NCBI GenBank assembly: GCA_040754075.1
Contig: JBFMDH010000018.1
Span: 1-64,000, forward strand
Direction: 5' to 3'
Source of the DNA: Acidobacteriota bacterium
GTDB taxonomy: Bacteria > Acidobacteriota > Blastocatellia > UBA7656
DNA: 64,000 nucleotides
Shown here: piece after piece, positions 1 through 10,147 of the stretch
How positions within the stretch are numbered: position 1 is the stretch's first letter
Layout: every line of letters begins with the position of its first letter
Position numbers and translations under genes: made by a program
The notes under the pieces: model-generated
The model's input: the letters and a program-made list of their open reading frames with translations, nothing else
Told to the model about the DNA's origin: nothing
Database searches by the model: none

Positions 1-1
1 G

Positions 2-115
2 GAAGAAAAACAGATAAAAATAGATTGGCAATTTTCCATAGAGTCTGCAAGAAGCAAATTGAACAGGCATTATGAGAAGGTCAATGCAGACAATCAGAAA
101 TATAACAAAACTTAA
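2..115 (+). CDS. C-terminal end of a probable IS630-family transposase (cut by window edge)
   Basis: An open frame enters from the left edge and stops at 113-115. Its last 37 residues include IDWQFSIESARSKLNRHYEK. This resembles the C-terminal tail of IS630/Tc1-type transposases, which usually ends with a W-x-F segment, an A-R-x-K-L block and a tyrosine shortly before the stop. Only the tail is visible, so the DDE catalytic core cannot be checked, and neither can whether the element is intact. No terminal inverted repeat was identified between the stop and the next gene. The match rests on a short motif, so the family is tentative. Confidence 0.45.
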   Translation, partial: EEKQIKIDWQFSIESARSKLNRHYEKVNADNQKYNKT

Positions 116-260
116 AAAACGGTGTACAAGTCTGTTTAAACAAATCTTTTGCCAACTTTTTGCTGTTAAATTTCCCATTCAATGATTTATGCCAGGGGTT
201 CTTGAATTGAGGCAGATACAAAAATTTAATTGTTTGGTTTTGTTGGGTTGTCGAACGAAC

Positions 261-289
261 TTGACACTATTGAAATTGAAAAGTATTTT
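261..289 (+). promoter_or_regulatory. Candidate sigma70-type promoter for the TetR gene
   Basis: TTGACA at 261-266 is followed by a 17-bp spacer and TATTTT at 284-289. This is a near-consensus -35/-10 pair about 120 bp upstream of the regulator's ATG. The rest of 116-411 is AT-rich, and I see no other feature in it. Confidence 0.45.
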
Positions 290-411
290 TTGGTCTTAAA
301 AACAGAACCGTTAGATTGGTTGCAAAGAATCTGTGGGAAATAATATTAACTGATCAGGAGACATCCTTAAACGATTAAATTTGCTCCTGATGAAACGATA
401 GTAACTAAATT

Positions 412-1041
412 ATGAGCACCCACAAAAACCCCTTCACTCTCCCTGATAAAATTGAGCCTGACCGATTAGATAAAATTTTCCACGCGGCGGCGCAAATCAT
501 TTGCGAAAAAGGCTACGATGCAACCTCAATGAATGACATCGCCGATGCCGTTGGATTAACCAAGTCTGGCCTTTATCACCATATTTCAGGAAAACGCGAT
601 CTACTTTTTCGCATTATGAATTTTGGCATGGATGCCCTGGAAGAAAAGGTCATCACCCCGGCAAGACAAATTCCCGATGCCGAACAACGACTTAGAATCA
701 TCATCTCTAACCATGTTCAGTTAATCACCAATCGCAGCACTGCCCAAGGTACGAATCCGGTCACCATCGTTGTTGAAGAGGTCGCCGGATTAACTTTGCC
801 TCAGCGACGTAAAATTGATCGCCGGAAACGCGCTTATATGGAATTGATCAGAGATACGATCTATCAATTGCGTGATGAAGATAAGTTGCGCGATATTGAC
901 CCGACCGCTGCCACCTTTAGTTTGCTCGGAATGATTCTCTGGGCTTCGCGATGGTACATTCCAGGTGGTCGTTTATCTCCTGAACAGGTCGCTGTAGAAG
1001 TTTCCAAAATGGCGTTAGGCGGTTTGCTACGCCACTCCTGA
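412..1041 (+). CDS. TetR/AcrR-family transcriptional regulator
   Basis: This is a 209-residue one-component repressor. The N-terminal helix-turn-helix spans about residues 18-65, with the TetR pattern of an A-A-x-x-I-I-C-E-K-G-Y-D-A-T-S start, a recognition segment GLTKSGLYHHISGKRDLL, and then an all-helical ligand-binding and dimer domain to the end. Length is typical for the family. The next gene downstream is an esterase whose promoter holds a 24-bp palindrome (1101-1124), so I infer that this regulator represses the esterase operon and is released by an ester or product ligand. Ligand identity cannot be read from sequence. The ATG at 412 lacks a strong ribosome-binding site, but the HTH begins shortly after it. 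Confidence 0.9.
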   Translation: MSTHKNPFTLPDKIEPDRLDKIFHAAAQIICEKGYDATSMNDIADAVGLTKSGLYHHISGKRDLLFRIMNFGMDALEEKVITPARQIPDAEQRLRIIISNHVQLITNRSTAQGTNPVTIVVEEVAGLTLPQRRKIDRRKRAYMELIRDTIYQLRDEDKLRDIDPTAATFSLLGMILWASRWYIPGGRLSPEQVAVEVSKMALGGLLRHS

Positions 1042-1073
1042 ATCTCAGCCCTTCACATTTTTTTAGAAACTCA

Positions 1074-1124
1074 TTGACAATATTTTCGACTCCATATATT
1101 ATCCGACCGTCTGGTCGGTCGGAT
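1074..1124 (+). promoter_or_regulatory. Esterase promoter with TetR-type operator
   Basis: TTGACA (1074-1079), a 17-bp spacer and TATTAT (1097-1102) form a strong promoter. A perfect 9-bp inverted repeat, ATCCGACCG at 1101-1109 and CGGTCGGAT at 1116-1124 with a 6-bp centre, overlaps the end of the -10 box and the start-site region. Size and position fit TetR repressor operators, and a TetR gene lies directly upstream. Binding is inferred. Confidence 0.65.
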
Positions 1125-1271
1125 TCAGATAAAGGCTCTCTCAAACAAAAAATTGTAGCCGACGATGTAAAACAAATTTACCAAATTCGATTGGCTTACA
1201 AGCGTTTTAATCAAGGTTGATTTACATTTCCTTTTTTGATTGGTAAGTGATTCCATCCTCAGGGAGGTTAT

Positions 1272-2864
1272 ATGTCTCGCTATTTTCTGGCATTCATCTT
1301 AACCATTGGGTTGATTGGGTCAATCTACCTCGTGCCGCAGGCTTCTCCTTCCTCTACAGATAATTTCAACGGAATCATAAAGGTTGAAGATGGGCTAATT
1401 TCCGGTTCAACCCTTGAAGGCGTGCGCATTTTTAAAGGAATTCCCTATGCAGCGCCTCCGATTGGCAATCTTCGATGGAAACCGCCGCAACCGGCTTTAC
1501 CCTGGAACGGGGTACGTGAATGTACTGAATATGGTCCGGATTGTCCGCAAGCCCCGTATGCACAAACATCCTTGTACTATGCACAACCCAGGAGACAGAG
1601 TGAGGATTGTCTCTATTTAAATATCTGGTCATCTGCCAAACCGGGGGAAGCGCAACCGGTAATGGTTTGGATTCACGGAGGAGCGTTGACGCGCGGGTCG
1701 GGCGCAACCAAAACTTATGATGGCACGAGCTTTGCCAAAAAAGGCGTCGTACTAGTTACTATCAACTACCGGTTAGGACCGCTTGGATACTTAGCCCATC
1801 CTGAATTAACCGCTGAATCGCCGAACCAATCCTCCGGCAATTATGGCATTCTCGATCAAATCACCGCCTTAAAATGGGTGCAAAAAAATATCCGCGCCTT
1901 TGGTGGCGACCCGAATCGCGTCACCATTTTCGGCGAATCGGCAGGCTCATGGAGTGTGAATGCGCTGGTCGCTTCCCCGTTAGCGAAAGGGCTTTTTCAT
2001 CGCGCCATTGGTCAAAGTGGCGGGTCGTTTGGACCGATGACCTCCTTGAAGGAAGACAAAAAAGGCTTCATTTCAGCCGAAAAAATTGGTGCGGCATTTG
2101 GCAAAGCGATAGGCGCAGAATCATTGCAAGCGATGCGAACGGTTCCCGTAGAAAAAATTATCGAGGTTTTTAATAACGATATTGAAGGAAGGAAATTTCG
2201 CACTTCGCCGAATGTCGATGGCTGGGTCTTACCGGATGAGATTCGCAATATTTTCGCGAAAGGTAAACAAAATGCGGTGCCGGTTATCATCGGGTCGAAT
2301 GCCAACGAAATGACCTCGCTTACGACACCGGCAATTCTCCCAAAAACAATGGCTGATTATCGCAAACGTGTAAAGTCGCAATATGGGGCGATGATAAAAG
2401 AATTCGATGCGATTTATCCGGTTCAAAACGAAGCGGACATCGCCGGAGCTATTCTGGGAAGTATGCGCGATGTAGCTTTCACATTACCGATGCGTACCTG
2501 GGCAAAGATGACCGGAACCGGAAAATCAAAAGCCTATCTCTACTATTTCAGTCACGTGCCCCCGAATCCGAATAGTAAATATCTTGGTGCTTATCACGCA
2601 GCAGAGATTGCCTATGTCTTTAACAATCTCAATCGACAAAATCTGCTTTTACAGGAAGCAGATTTTCAACTTGCCCAACTCATGATGAATTATTGGGTGA
2701 ATTTTGCGAAAACCGGTAACCCGAATGGAAAAGGATTGCCGCAATGGACGGCGTATAATCAAAAAGAGGAGCCTTATCTCGAATTTGGAAATCCGGTTCG
2801 GTCTGGTAATCATTTATTAAAACCTCAACTTGATTTCATTGAGAAGTTTCAAAATCAACCTTAA
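1272..2864 (+). CDS. Secreted type-B carboxylesterase
   Basis: This is a 530-residue alpha/beta hydrolase of the carboxylesterase/para-nitrobenzyl-esterase family, predicted to cleave carboxylic esters outside the cytoplasm. Residues 1-25 form a signal peptide. Family landmarks follow in order: the F-K-G-I-P-Y-A-A-P-P block, EDCLYLNIW, the oxyanion segment WIHGGA, the nucleophile elbow GESAGS, and a C-terminal catalytic His in AYHAAEIAYVF. Length is normal. An AGGGAGG-type ribosome-binding site precedes the ATG. The gene is followed after 37 bp by a second hydrolase and is probably co-transcribed with it from the palindrome-bearing promoter at 1074. Substrate is unknown. Confidence 0.93.
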   Translation: MSRYFLAFILTIGLIGSIYLVPQASPSSTDNFNGIIKVEDGLISGSTLEGVRIFKGIPYAAPPIGNLRWKPPQPALPWNGVRECTEYGPDCPQAPYAQTSLYYAQPRRQSEDCLYLNIWSSAKPGEAQPVMVWIHGGALTRGSGATKTYDGTSFAKKGVVLVTINYRLGPLGYLAHPELTAESPNQSSGNYGILDQITALKWVQKNIRAFGGDPNRVTIFGESAGSWSVNALVASPLAKGLFHRAIGQSGGSFGPMTSLKEDKKGFISAEKIGAAFGKAIGAESLQAMRTVPVEKIIEVFNNDIEGRKFRTSPNVDGWVLPDEIRNIFAKGKQNAVPVIIGSNANEMTSLTTPAILPKTMADYRKRVKSQYGAMIKEFDAIYPVQNEADIAGAILGSMRDVAFTLPMRTWAKMTGTGKSKAYLYYFSHVPPNPNSKYLGAYHAAEIAYVFNNLNRQNLLLQEADFQLAQLMMNYWVNFAKTGNPNGKGLPQWTAYNQKEEPYLEFGNPVRSGNHLLKPQLDFIEKFQNQP

Positions 2865-2901
2865 CGGTAGCATTTTTCGTTTGTATTTCTGAGGAAAATT
2901 A

Positions 2902-3924
2902 ATGCGGCAACACAACCTGAAAATAACCGGATTCCTAACCATAATGTTGGTCTTAACCGGCATCACCATTTCGGCGCAACAGAATCAAACTCGTCCGCCC
3001 GACCCGGCAGCCGTTCGTCAATCTGCGGCTTCAACGTTTAAAGCGCCTGAAAATCTTGATTTTCGCACTGCCAATATTATCAGCGAAGGGGTGCGCCTAC
3101 AGGCTGAACTATTCTCCTTAAAATCAATGGCAGGCAAATCCTTGCCAACCATTATTATGGCTCACGGTTGGGGCGGGACAGCGGCTAACTTTCGTTGGGA
3201 TGCCGTTCAACTTGCTAATGCCGGGTATCTGGTTATTACCTTCGATTATCGCGGCTGGGGACAAAGCGATGGGCGACTGATTCTGGTTTCCCCTCCCGAT
3301 AAAAAAGAGGGTCGAAAATTTACCGCACTGGTCGAAGAACTCCGCGAATATGTTGACCCCATCGAACAGACAACCGATTGGTTCAATGTCATCAATTGGG
3401 CAATGGGCGAACCCACCGTAGATAAAAACCGCATTGGGCTGCGTGGTTCCAGCTATTCCGGTGGGCATGTCTTTTATGTTGCGGCGCGCGACCCGCGCGT
3501 CAAAGCCATTGTCAGTCAGGTCGGCGCATTTGATTCTCGCTTGGTGGTAGCCGATGCCGAACAACTCAAAATTACTCAAACCGAAGCCACTCGGCGAGCG
3601 CGCGCTGAACTCGGCTACCCTGAACCACGCGCCAAAGTGATTGGCAATTTAATCGGTGCGCCCATTCGCGACAAATTGATGCATTACGCGCCAATCGAGG
3701 AAGCTTCAAAGGTCAAAGATTGCGCAGCACTTTTCATTGTCGCCGATAAAGAGGAGCTTTTCGATAACAAAGACCACGCAAAACTGGCTTATGAGCGAAT
3801 GCCCGGAACCAAGAAAAAATATGTTTCGGTTCCCAATATCACGCACTATGGAATCTACAGAGAATCCAGAGAATTGGCGATTAAATTGGCAATCGAATGG
3901 TTCGATCAATATTTGAAAAAATAA
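2902..3924 (+). CDS. Secreted alpha/beta hydrolase (dienelactone hydrolase/S15-like)
   Basis: This 340-residue protein has a signal peptide of about 25 residues. The fold signature includes an oxyanion segment AHGWGGTAANF, the strand DYRGWGQSDG, and a nucleophile elbow GSSYSGG in which Ser is expected to be catalytic. A late acid in the ADKEELFDN region and the terminal His of ITHYGIY complete a plausible triad. The family includes X-Pro dipeptidyl peptidases, acetylxylan esterases and dienelactone hydrolases, so the substrate is open. It lies 37 bp after the type-B esterase on the same strand, suggesting one operon of two exported ester- or peptide-cleaving enzymes under TetR control. Confidence 0.88.
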   Translation: MRQHNLKITGFLTIMLVLTGITISAQQNQTRPPDPAAVRQSAASTFKAPENLDFRTANIISEGVRLQAELFSLKSMAGKSLPTIIMAHGWGGTAANFRWDAVQLANAGYLVITFDYRGWGQSDGRLILVSPPDKKEGRKFTALVEELREYVDPIEQTTDWFNVINWAMGEPTVDKNRIGLRGSSYSGGHVFYVAARDPRVKAIVSQVGAFDSRLVVADAEQLKITQTEATRRARAELGYPEPRAKVIGNLIGAPIRDKLMHYAPIEEASKVKDCAALFIVADKEELFDNKDHAKLAYERMPGTKKKYVSVPNITHYGIYRESRELAIKLAIEWFDQYLKK

Positions 3925-4763
3925 ATTATTGATTAAGCAATTTTCTCAAGAATAGATTATCAGATAACCGAATACTGGATTAATTGTGGCGCAAACCAAA
4001 ATATAGATGAATTGCACAAATCAAGTTTGCGCCTCGAATTTGAAGCAAAACGGATGGCAGGCTGGTTAGACGGTTACGATTTAGTGTTCGTTCATTGAAC
4101 CACATTCCGTCACCCGGTTCCATTCGTTACCGGCTTCAGTCAGTTTGGCGGGAGTATCATTATATGCAATCCCACAGAAGTTGTTCGCCAAAAGTCATGA
4201 TGCTCTCGCCAACGTTCAATACCACCTCAACCTTACAGGGTTGAGAACGACTAATACTTTTGGCGTCATCAGTCGATTTCATACTGGATGGAAGCCGGCT
4301 TGATAAAAACATTCATTGTTTATGTTGTATTCCGGTCGATACGCCTGGATTCATATGGTTGTTGTTTTTTATTTCAGTTCATAAATTGGAAAATCAGGTA
4401 AGGCTCTCGATTCTCCAATCACCCTCGGACTCAAACAACTTCTGAAAGAAGATTCGGAATCTAGGTGTTTCATCACTCTCTACTGTAGAAAACTCCGTAT
4501 CTTTATGTCATCAGCGTTTCGCTCCCCCTAAAACCTAGGGGTCGGGAATCGTCTATGACAAAGCCAATCGCTCAATTAAAACTCTGAGGATTTTGAAAAT
4601 CCTAAAACCGGATATCCGCTCGCCGTTCCGGTTTACGCTACAAGGTTGTTCCTAAGGTAAGTGCTCTTTTCTTACCTTGATTGAAAACATGCGAGGAGGC
4701 AAAAGCCTGCTGCTCAAAACCCGCCGCATCCATAAAAGCGATGCGGACACAGGAGGATATTGT
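3925..4763 (+). promoter_or_regulatory. Long non-coding leader with a series of hairpins before the TonB receptor
   Basis: About 840 bp contain no convincing gene. The right half carries several inverted repeats in series. These are CCCCTA/TAGGGG (4525-4541), an imperfect GGATTTT/AAAATCC near 4590, a perfect 8-bp AAGGTAAG/CTTACCTT (4654-4678), AGGC/GCCT with an AAAA loop (4697-4708), and a perfect 7-bp CCGCATC/GATGCGG (4724-4746). The last one ends just before the AGGAGG ribosome-binding site at 4751. I infer a structured 5' untranslated region that may control the receptor gene. It does not match a riboswitch class I know. The left half (3925-4500) shows nothing recognisable. Confidence 0.4.
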
Positions 4764-7700
4764 ATGCAGTCTAAGCTAAGCTTTTTCATCCGTCTGCTTA
4801 CCATTCTGACACTTTCCACACAAACAAATTTCCTGGCTCTCGCTCAGAATGCGACTGGTTCAATTAATGGCTCAGTGAAAGACCAAAGCGAAGCGATTAT
4901 CACCAACGCCAACATCATCGCTAAAAATAAAGCAACCAACGCCACCAGAAGAGTCAAAGCCGGTGAAGATGGTGCCTTCACCTTTGATAATCTGCAACCC
5001 GGTCAATATGAAGTGAAAGCCGAAGCCGAAGGATTCACCACGCAAATCATTTCGCTCACCGTTGAAGTCGGAACCACCACCACGCAAAACTTTTCAATGA
5101 GTGTCGGCGCAGTTACCGATGTCATCGAAGTAACCGGAACTTCAACACCGATTATCAACAAAACCGATTCCAGTATTGGCGGGGTGGTCAACCGCAAACA
5201 GGTTGAAGAATTGCCTTTAAACGGGCGCAGTTTCCTATCGGTTGCGGGGTTGGAACCCGGCGTAACCGTAACCTATCAGGCAACCTCAGGGGTTTTAAAT
5301 CAAAATGATTTTTTTCAAGTCGGCGTTGGCGGCGCACCGTCTTATATGACGACGATTTCGGTCGATGGGGCGCGGGTCAATGACCGAATCACTGGCGGCA
5401 CTTCGCAGAATTTCTCATCGGAAACCGTGCAGGAATTTCAAATCAGCACCATCGGTTTCGACCTTTCAGCCGGTACGGTTTCATCAGGGGCAGTAAATGT
5501 CATTTCACGAAGCGGCGGAAATAATTTTCACGGCAGTGTCTTCTATTTTTATCGCGACCATAATCTCGCAGCCTTTTCCGGGCTTAGACGACCTTGCGAC
5601 CCGATTGCCCGCAGCCCGCTTTGCAACAATACGGAATCTCGAAAACGCATTGAAGACCCGTTCTTCGTTCGACGCCAATACGGCGGGACATTTGGCGGAC
5701 CCGTAAAAAAAGACCGCTTATTCTTTTTCGCCAATTATGAACGCAGCGACCAGGTCGGCGCGCAAACCGTCGCTTTCACAGACCCGCTGCTTTTTGGTTT
5801 CAATCACACCGCCAAAGTTCCTTTTGACCAACATCTGGTAGGCGGGCGCGTCGATTATCGCATCAGCGATAAACACACAGCATTTTTGCGAGGAAATATC
5901 GATAAAAACGACAGCATTTCAGGAACCGGTCTGGCATCAAACTGGATTGCATCGAGCAATTTTTCGTATCAGACCCAACTCAGCTTAACCAGTGTGCTGA
6001 CCTCGAAACTCGTCAATGATTTTCGATTCTCTTATTCCTATTTCAGAAACCGTCTATTCCCGCCATCACAATCAGACTGCGAACAGCTTGCCGGTGATCC
6101 GGGTTTTTGTTTTGGTGTTGGCAGCACTTTAATTTCCTTCTTTGGTGGATTGTCGATTGGCAACAATGCCAACGTTCCGCAAGACAGACACCCGCGCACC
6201 TATCAATACACGGAAAATCTCAGTTGGACAAAAGGCGCACACCGTTTGCGTTTCGGTGGCAACTATGAACACGTCTACAGTCACGGAAGTTGGAACCGAA
6301 ATTTCGCAGGGACACTCGCGACCTTTAACCCAACTACCATTTCAACAACCAACCCGGCTTTATACGCCACCTTACCGGCAAGTTTGAAGCTTGGTTATAC
6401 GGGCCCAAGACCTACGTTTGCAGAACTGCTGCAACTTCCGGTGACGGGATCGCTGACCATCGGTATCGGCGACCCTAGCCAACCGGTTGCCTATCTTTAC
6501 GACAAATTGAACACCAATAATCACCTCAGGTTTTATGCTCAGGACGCCTGGCAAATCCGCCAAAACTTTACTTTGAATTACGGACTTGCCTGGTCTTGGG
6601 AAGATAATGTGGTCTATCACGAACTCGATAAACCACAATACCTGAAACCGCTGGGAATCAGCCTTGGCAAGATTCCCCAGGATTTAAATAATTTTGATCC
6701 GGCATTGGGGTTTGCCTGGTCGGTTAATGATAAAACCGTCATTCGCACAAGCCTTTCCCTTCACCATATGTCTGCCAACCGCAGTTACCTCAAATTGCAA
6801 GACCAGATTTTAAGTGGTCCTGCCGGTAGCGGCTTAACCAGCGCCAGTTCGGCGGCGGTTCCCAATCCGAAATTCGGACAACCCGGTCAACCGGCATTTT
6901 TGACATTCAGCACCACCTCGCCGGTCGCTTTCTCGGCGCAAGAATTAATCAACTACATTCCAACCATCCTCAGTGTAGTAAATTCAAGAGCCTATACCGG
7001 AGAGGATATTTCCATTCGCAACATCGAGGTTCGTAAACAGGCGCCAACCTTTTTAACTGAAGGATTCTTTGATGAGAATTTTCACACGCCTTATACCATT
7101 CACCTGAACGCGGGTGTTCAGCGTGAAATCATGCGCAACCTTTCGGTGTCAGCCGATTTCGTCATGCGTCGAGGTGTGAAATTCGGCGCCTACGAAGGCT
7201 ATATGGTGGATGTGAATCGCTGGAACCGCTTCAGCACCTACAACCTGCTGCCGAGTGGCACAGCGATTCCGGTGCGTAACCCGGTGATTCCTGCCTGTAC
7301 AGGAACGCAGGCATCTGACCCCAAAGCTCAATGTTCAACGGGGGTCATTTATTACGGCAAACCGGGCATTTTGTCCCGCTATAGCGCGTTGAACGTTAAA
7401 GTCGATAAGCGATTCAGCAGTGGTTTCCAATTAACCGGCGCTTACGCGCTCGCTCGTTACACAACTTATGTTCCCCTGGGAATCGTCAATCCCAACAGCT
7501 TCGATGATGAATCGAAGAATTTCGGACTCAGTGGGGCGGTTCCCAAACATCAATTCACCTTCAGCGGCATCTGGGATTTGCCCGATTTTAAAGGCGACAA
7601 TCGCTTCTTGCAGGGCGCTTTGAATGGCTGGCAACTTTCATCCATCATTCAAATGCGCAGCAAAGATTTCACTTCAGTTCAACTTGGCACCCTAGACCCG

Positions 7701-8201
7701 GAGGGTGATGGAACCTTTGTCTTTATGCTGCCGGGAACCACCATCAATGGGTTTGGTCGAGGGTTTGACGCTGATGATATTCGTCGATTGGTGAATGAAT
7801 ATAACGCCAGATACCCGGCACCTCAGACCGCCTTGCTCTCACAGATTACCCGCGCCCAACGCGATGCAGTGGGAACGCCTTTTCCTTATATCGTGTTACC
7901 GGAAAAATTTGATTCAGGCGACACCTTTATCACTCACGATTTACGATTGACGAGAGTGATTGCACTCACCGAAAAACTGCGATTGAATGTAATTGCTGAA
8001 GGTTTCAACATCTTCAATATCGCAAATTTAACCGGATTCAGCGGGTCGCTCGCCAGTGCTGCCTATATTCGCCCCACAGCGACTGTGCCGGGTCGCCCGA
8101 ATCCCAACAATATTTTCGGACAACCGACCAACCGCGTCAGCCCGATTTTTGGAACGGGCGGACCACGCGCTTTTCAAATCGCCGCCAGATTACAGTTCTA
8201 A
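4764..8201 (+). CDS. Oar-like TonB-dependent outer-membrane receptor
   Basis: This is a large outer-membrane beta-barrel of 1145 residues from the chosen start. The ATG at 4764 follows AGGAGG at 4751 and opens a clear signal peptide ([20 protein letters not shown]). An upstream in-frame TTG at 4677 lacks these features and would run through the leader hairpins. After the signal comes a carboxypeptidase-regulatory-like Ig fold (about residues 28-110, [20 protein letters not shown]), then a plug region with [11 protein letters not shown] and a long barrel ending in an aromatic C-terminus (AARLQF). Such receptors are abundant in Acidobacteriota and are thought to import large nutrients or export peptides. 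It is monocistronic, with a strong terminator at 8225. Substrate is unknown. Confidence 0.9.
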   Translation: MQSKLSFFIRLLTILTLSTQTNFLALAQNATGSINGSVKDQSEAIITNANIIAKNKATNATRRVKAGEDGAFTFDNLQPGQYEVKAEAEGFTTQIISLTVEVGTTTTQNFSMSVGAVTDVIEVTGTSTPIINKTDSSIGGVVNRKQVEELPLNGRSFLSVAGLEPGVTVTYQATSGVLNQNDFFQVGVGGAPSYMTTISVDGARVNDRITGGTSQNFSSETVQEFQISTIGFDLSAGTVSSGAVNVISRSGGNNFHGSVFYFYRDHNLAAFSGLRRPCDPIARSPLCNNTESRKRIEDPFFVRRQYGGTFGGPVKKDRLFFFANYERSDQVGAQTVAFTDPLLFGFNHTAKVPFDQHLVGGRVDYRISDKHTAFLRGNIDKNDSISGTGLASNWIASSNFSYQTQLSLTSVLTSKLVNDFRFSYSYFRNRLFPPSQSDCEQLAGDPGFCFGVGSTLISFFGGLSIGNNANVPQDRHPRTYQYTENLSWTKGAHRLRFGGNYEHVYSHGSWNRNFAGTLATFNPTTISTTNPALYATLPASLKLGYTGPRPTFAELLQLPVTGSLTIGIGDPSQPVAYLYDKLNTNNHLRFYAQDAWQIRQNFTLNYGLAWSWEDNVVYHELDKPQYLKPLGISLGKIPQDLNNFDPALGFAWSVNDKTVIRTSLSLHHMSANRSYLKLQDQILSGPAGSGLTSASSAAVPNPKFGQPGQPAFLTFSTTSPVAFSAQELINYIPTILSVVNSRAYTGEDISIRNIEVRKQAPTFLTEGFFDENFHTPYTIHLNAGVQREIMRNLSVSADFVMRRGVKFGAYEGYMVDVNRWNRFSTYNLLPSGTAIPVRNPVIPACTGTQASDPKAQCSTGVIYYGKPGILSRYSALNVKVDKRFSSGFQLTGAYALARYTTYVPLGIVNPNSFDDESKNFGLSGAVPKHQFTFSGIWDLPDFKGDNRFLQGALNGWQLSSIIQMRSKDFTSVQLGTLDPEGDGTFVFMLPGTTINGFGRGFDADDIRRLVNEYNARYPAPQTALLSQITRAQRDAVGTPFPYIVLPEKFDSGDTFITHDLRLTRVIALTEKLRLNVIAEGFNIFNIANLTGFSGSLASAAYIRPTATVPGRPNPNNIFGQPTNRVSPIFGTGGPRAFQIAARLQF

Positions 8202-8224
8202 AAATTTTCAAAATGAACATTTCG

Positions 8225-8256
8225 AGGCTGATGGAATTATCCATCAGCCTTTTTTA
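8225..8256 (+). terminator. Rho-independent terminator after the TonB receptor
   Basis: A perfect 10-bp stem, AGGCTGATGG (8225-8234) with CCATCAGCCT (8241-8250) and a 6-nt loop, is followed by a run of T residues. It sits 23 bp after the stop codon. Confidence 0.9.
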
Positions 8257-8539
8257 TTTATCGAAATATCTTCTTTTCAAGTTTTTTTAAATTGTCACGA
8301 TTTACTGGATTTTTTATCCGACTGAACAAACCATTGATGGATAAAACTATTGCGCCAGACCACGCGCTATCCTAATATCCGATTGAGTTATCCTGAGAAT
8401 TCACAATCGATGTTTGCATTGTGAGAATTCAGCCTGCCCCTAATCAGCTAATCGAAACATCATTCTCACTACGATTTTAAATCACAATTTTTCATCGGGC
8501 TGGTCTCGATGAATTGAATGTTTTTGAGAGGGTTGGTTT
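8257..8539 (+). other. Intergenic spacer before the third hydrolase
   Basis: No gene is seen. A 7-bp inverted repeat, TCACAAT (8401-8407) with ATTGTGA (8418-8424), lies inside a wider imperfect palindrome that also holds two GAATTC sites. It may be an operator or a promoter-proximal hairpin for the gene at 8540. No clear -35/-10 pair was found. Confidence 0.3.
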
Positions 8540-9694
8540 ATGAAAATAACTTCACGCCTGATTACCTTGACCATTTCTGTATTTATTTTTGCCTTGATTG
8601 CAACCGGGCAAGATATGCCGGTAAGAACTACCTCGGTTCAAACCGAATATGAATGCATTCGTTTGATGAGTTCCAATAGAACCTTACCGCCGGGACCACC
8701 TGAACCATTCGTTACCTATCACCATGTCTGGAGTCCCAACCTTCACACCTACCGGTTTGCTTCCGGGGGCTTGAATCTGGCTTATAACGTTGAAGGTAAA
8801 GGCAAGGAATTAGCCATCGTCGTCGCTGGCGGGCCCGGGCTTCCGCGTGAATATTTTCAACCCGCGCTTGCGCCTCTCGGACAATATATGACGCTGGTTT
8901 ATTATGACCGCCGCGCCGATGTGTTAAGCACTAAAACCAATCAATTCGTCTCGGTTTCCGAACTCGCGGATGATGTCAATGAACTGAGGAAAACTCTGGG
9001 TTATCGCCGGGTCACACTCATCGCTCATAGTTTCGGGGGGGCTATCGCACTCAATTACGCCTTGCGCTATCCTGAAAATGTCAAACGCTTGATACTGGTC
9101 AACACCTCTGCCTTTGTCGAAGACCAACGTGAGGTTGAAAAACGCTTGACCCAATCATTAAACACCGAAGAAATGGCGACCCTCAATCGCAATGATTTGC
9201 CTGGTCGAACCACGGTTTCCTGTGACACTGTGCGAAACCGCTATCGGGTATTTTTCCCGCATTACTTCAGAAAACCGCTCGAAGAATATTTAGCCGAAAG
9301 CAATCTTTACGCCGCCTATTTTGATGCGCTCGCCCGTAAGCTTTCATTCGTTACTCCCGAAGGAAAATTTGACGTTCGCTCAAGACTTGGAGAAATTAAG
9401 GTTCCGACTTTAGTCATCGCGGGTAAATATGATCTGGTTACGCCTATTCGTCACGCGGATGAATTGGCTCAGGGAATTCCCAATTCGCGTCTGGCAGTTT
9501 TCAAACACAGCGGTCACTTCGCTTTTATCGAAGAGAATTTTCTATTTACCGAATGGGTTCGCCAGTTCGTTACCTCAACCGTTGATTTGCAGGAGGATTT
9601 GGATATTCGCATCGAAATCGCTACACCCGGAAACGAAAAACCGGCTGATAAAACCAGCACCACGGATGGCGCAAAAGATCCAAACAATCGATAA
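8540..9694 (+). CDS. Secreted alpha/beta hydrolase, proline-iminopeptidase-like
   Basis: This 384-residue exported protein has a signal peptide of about 22 residues. The core shows an oxyanion segment VVAGGPGLPREYF, resembling the GGPG signature of prolyl aminopeptidases. The nucleophile elbow is AHSFGGAIALNYALRYPE, the acid is in GKYDLVTP, and the catalytic His is in HSGHFAFIEE. The last 45 residues are hydrophilic and low-complexity. The family covers proline iminopeptidases and other small-substrate hydrolases, so peptidase activity is only likely. It is a single-gene unit with terminators on both sides. Confidence 0.87.
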   Translation: MKITSRLITLTISVFIFALIATGQDMPVRTTSVQTEYECIRLMSSNRTLPPGPPEPFVTYHHVWSPNLHTYRFASGGLNLAYNVEGKGKELAIVVAGGPGLPREYFQPALAPLGQYMTLVYYDRRADVLSTKTNQFVSVSELADDVNELRKTLGYRRVTLIAHSFGGAIALNYALRYPENVKRLILVNTSAFVEDQREVEKRLTQSLNTEEMATLNRNDLPGRTTVSCDTVRNRYRVFFPHYFRKPLEEYLAESNLYAAYFDALARKLSFVTPEGKFDVRSRLGEIKVPTLVIAGKYDLVTPIRHADELAQGIPNSRLAVFKHSGHFAFIEENFLFTEWVRQFVTSTVDLQEDLDIRIEIATPGNEKPADKTSTTDGAKDPNNR

Positions 9695-9715
9695 ATAAAA
9701 TTTTATTGATTGATG

Positions 9716-9754
9716 AAAGCGCGGTGTTGATAATTCAACCCGCGCTTTTGTTTT
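9716..9754 (+). terminator. Rho-independent terminator
   Basis: AAAGCGCGG (9716-9724) pairs with CCGCGCTTT (9740-9748). The inner stem is extended by TTGA/TCAA, and T residues follow. It ends the hydrolase transcript 22 bp past its stop. Confidence 0.85.
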
Positions 9755-9793
9755 GAACGAAAGCCAAAATAGCCGAGAAGAGTTGGCTCAATT

Positions 9794-10147
9794 ATGAAAA
9801 AATCACTGGTAGTTATCTCAACCGTTCCCAATCTGGAAACCGCTTATGCAATTTCCGAATCTCTGGTTCGCGAACATCTGGCAGCCTGCGTAAATGTGAT
9901 TCAAGGTATTCAATCGATTTACTGGTGGGAAGAAAAAGTCAATAAAGACGATGAATTACTCCTCTTCATTAAAACCACCAAAAAAGCCTATAAACGATTG
10001 GAAAAGCGCGTAAAGGAAATGCACCCGTACACCACCCCTGAAATCATTGCGCTGGAGATTAAGAAAGGCTCGAAGTCCTATTTAGACTGGTTAAATCAAT
10101 CGGTTCTCTCGAAAACCAAAAAGAAAAAATCTAACGCATCGGTTTAA
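9794..10147 (+). CDS. cutA: CutA-family divalent-cation tolerance protein
   Basis: This 117-residue protein matches CutA1 end to end. The N-terminal strand VVISTVPNLETA is followed by the ISESLVREHLAACVNVI block, IQSIYWWEEKVNKDDE, and the C-terminal YTTPEIIALEI. The family forms very stable trimers and was linked to copper tolerance in Escherichia coli, but its biochemical role is unsettled. It ends 17 bp inside the 3' end of the convergent amidohydrolase gene. No operon partner is visible. Confidence 0.95.
   Translation: MKKSLVVISTVPNLETAYAISESLVREHLAACVNVIQGIQSIYWWEEKVNKDDELLLFIKTTKKAYKRLEKRVKEMHPYTTPEIIALEIKKGSKSYLDWLNQSVLSKTKKKKSNASV

Noticed and set aside
4260-4445. 61-codon open frame in the receptor leader
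   Set aside because: There is no ribosome-binding site, no recognisable protein pattern, and it lies in a non-coding leader.
4690-4763. Known riboswitch (for example a cyclic-di-GMP type) before the TonB receptor
   Set aside because: The hairpins are present, but the conserved loop and junction bases of the classes I can recall are not.
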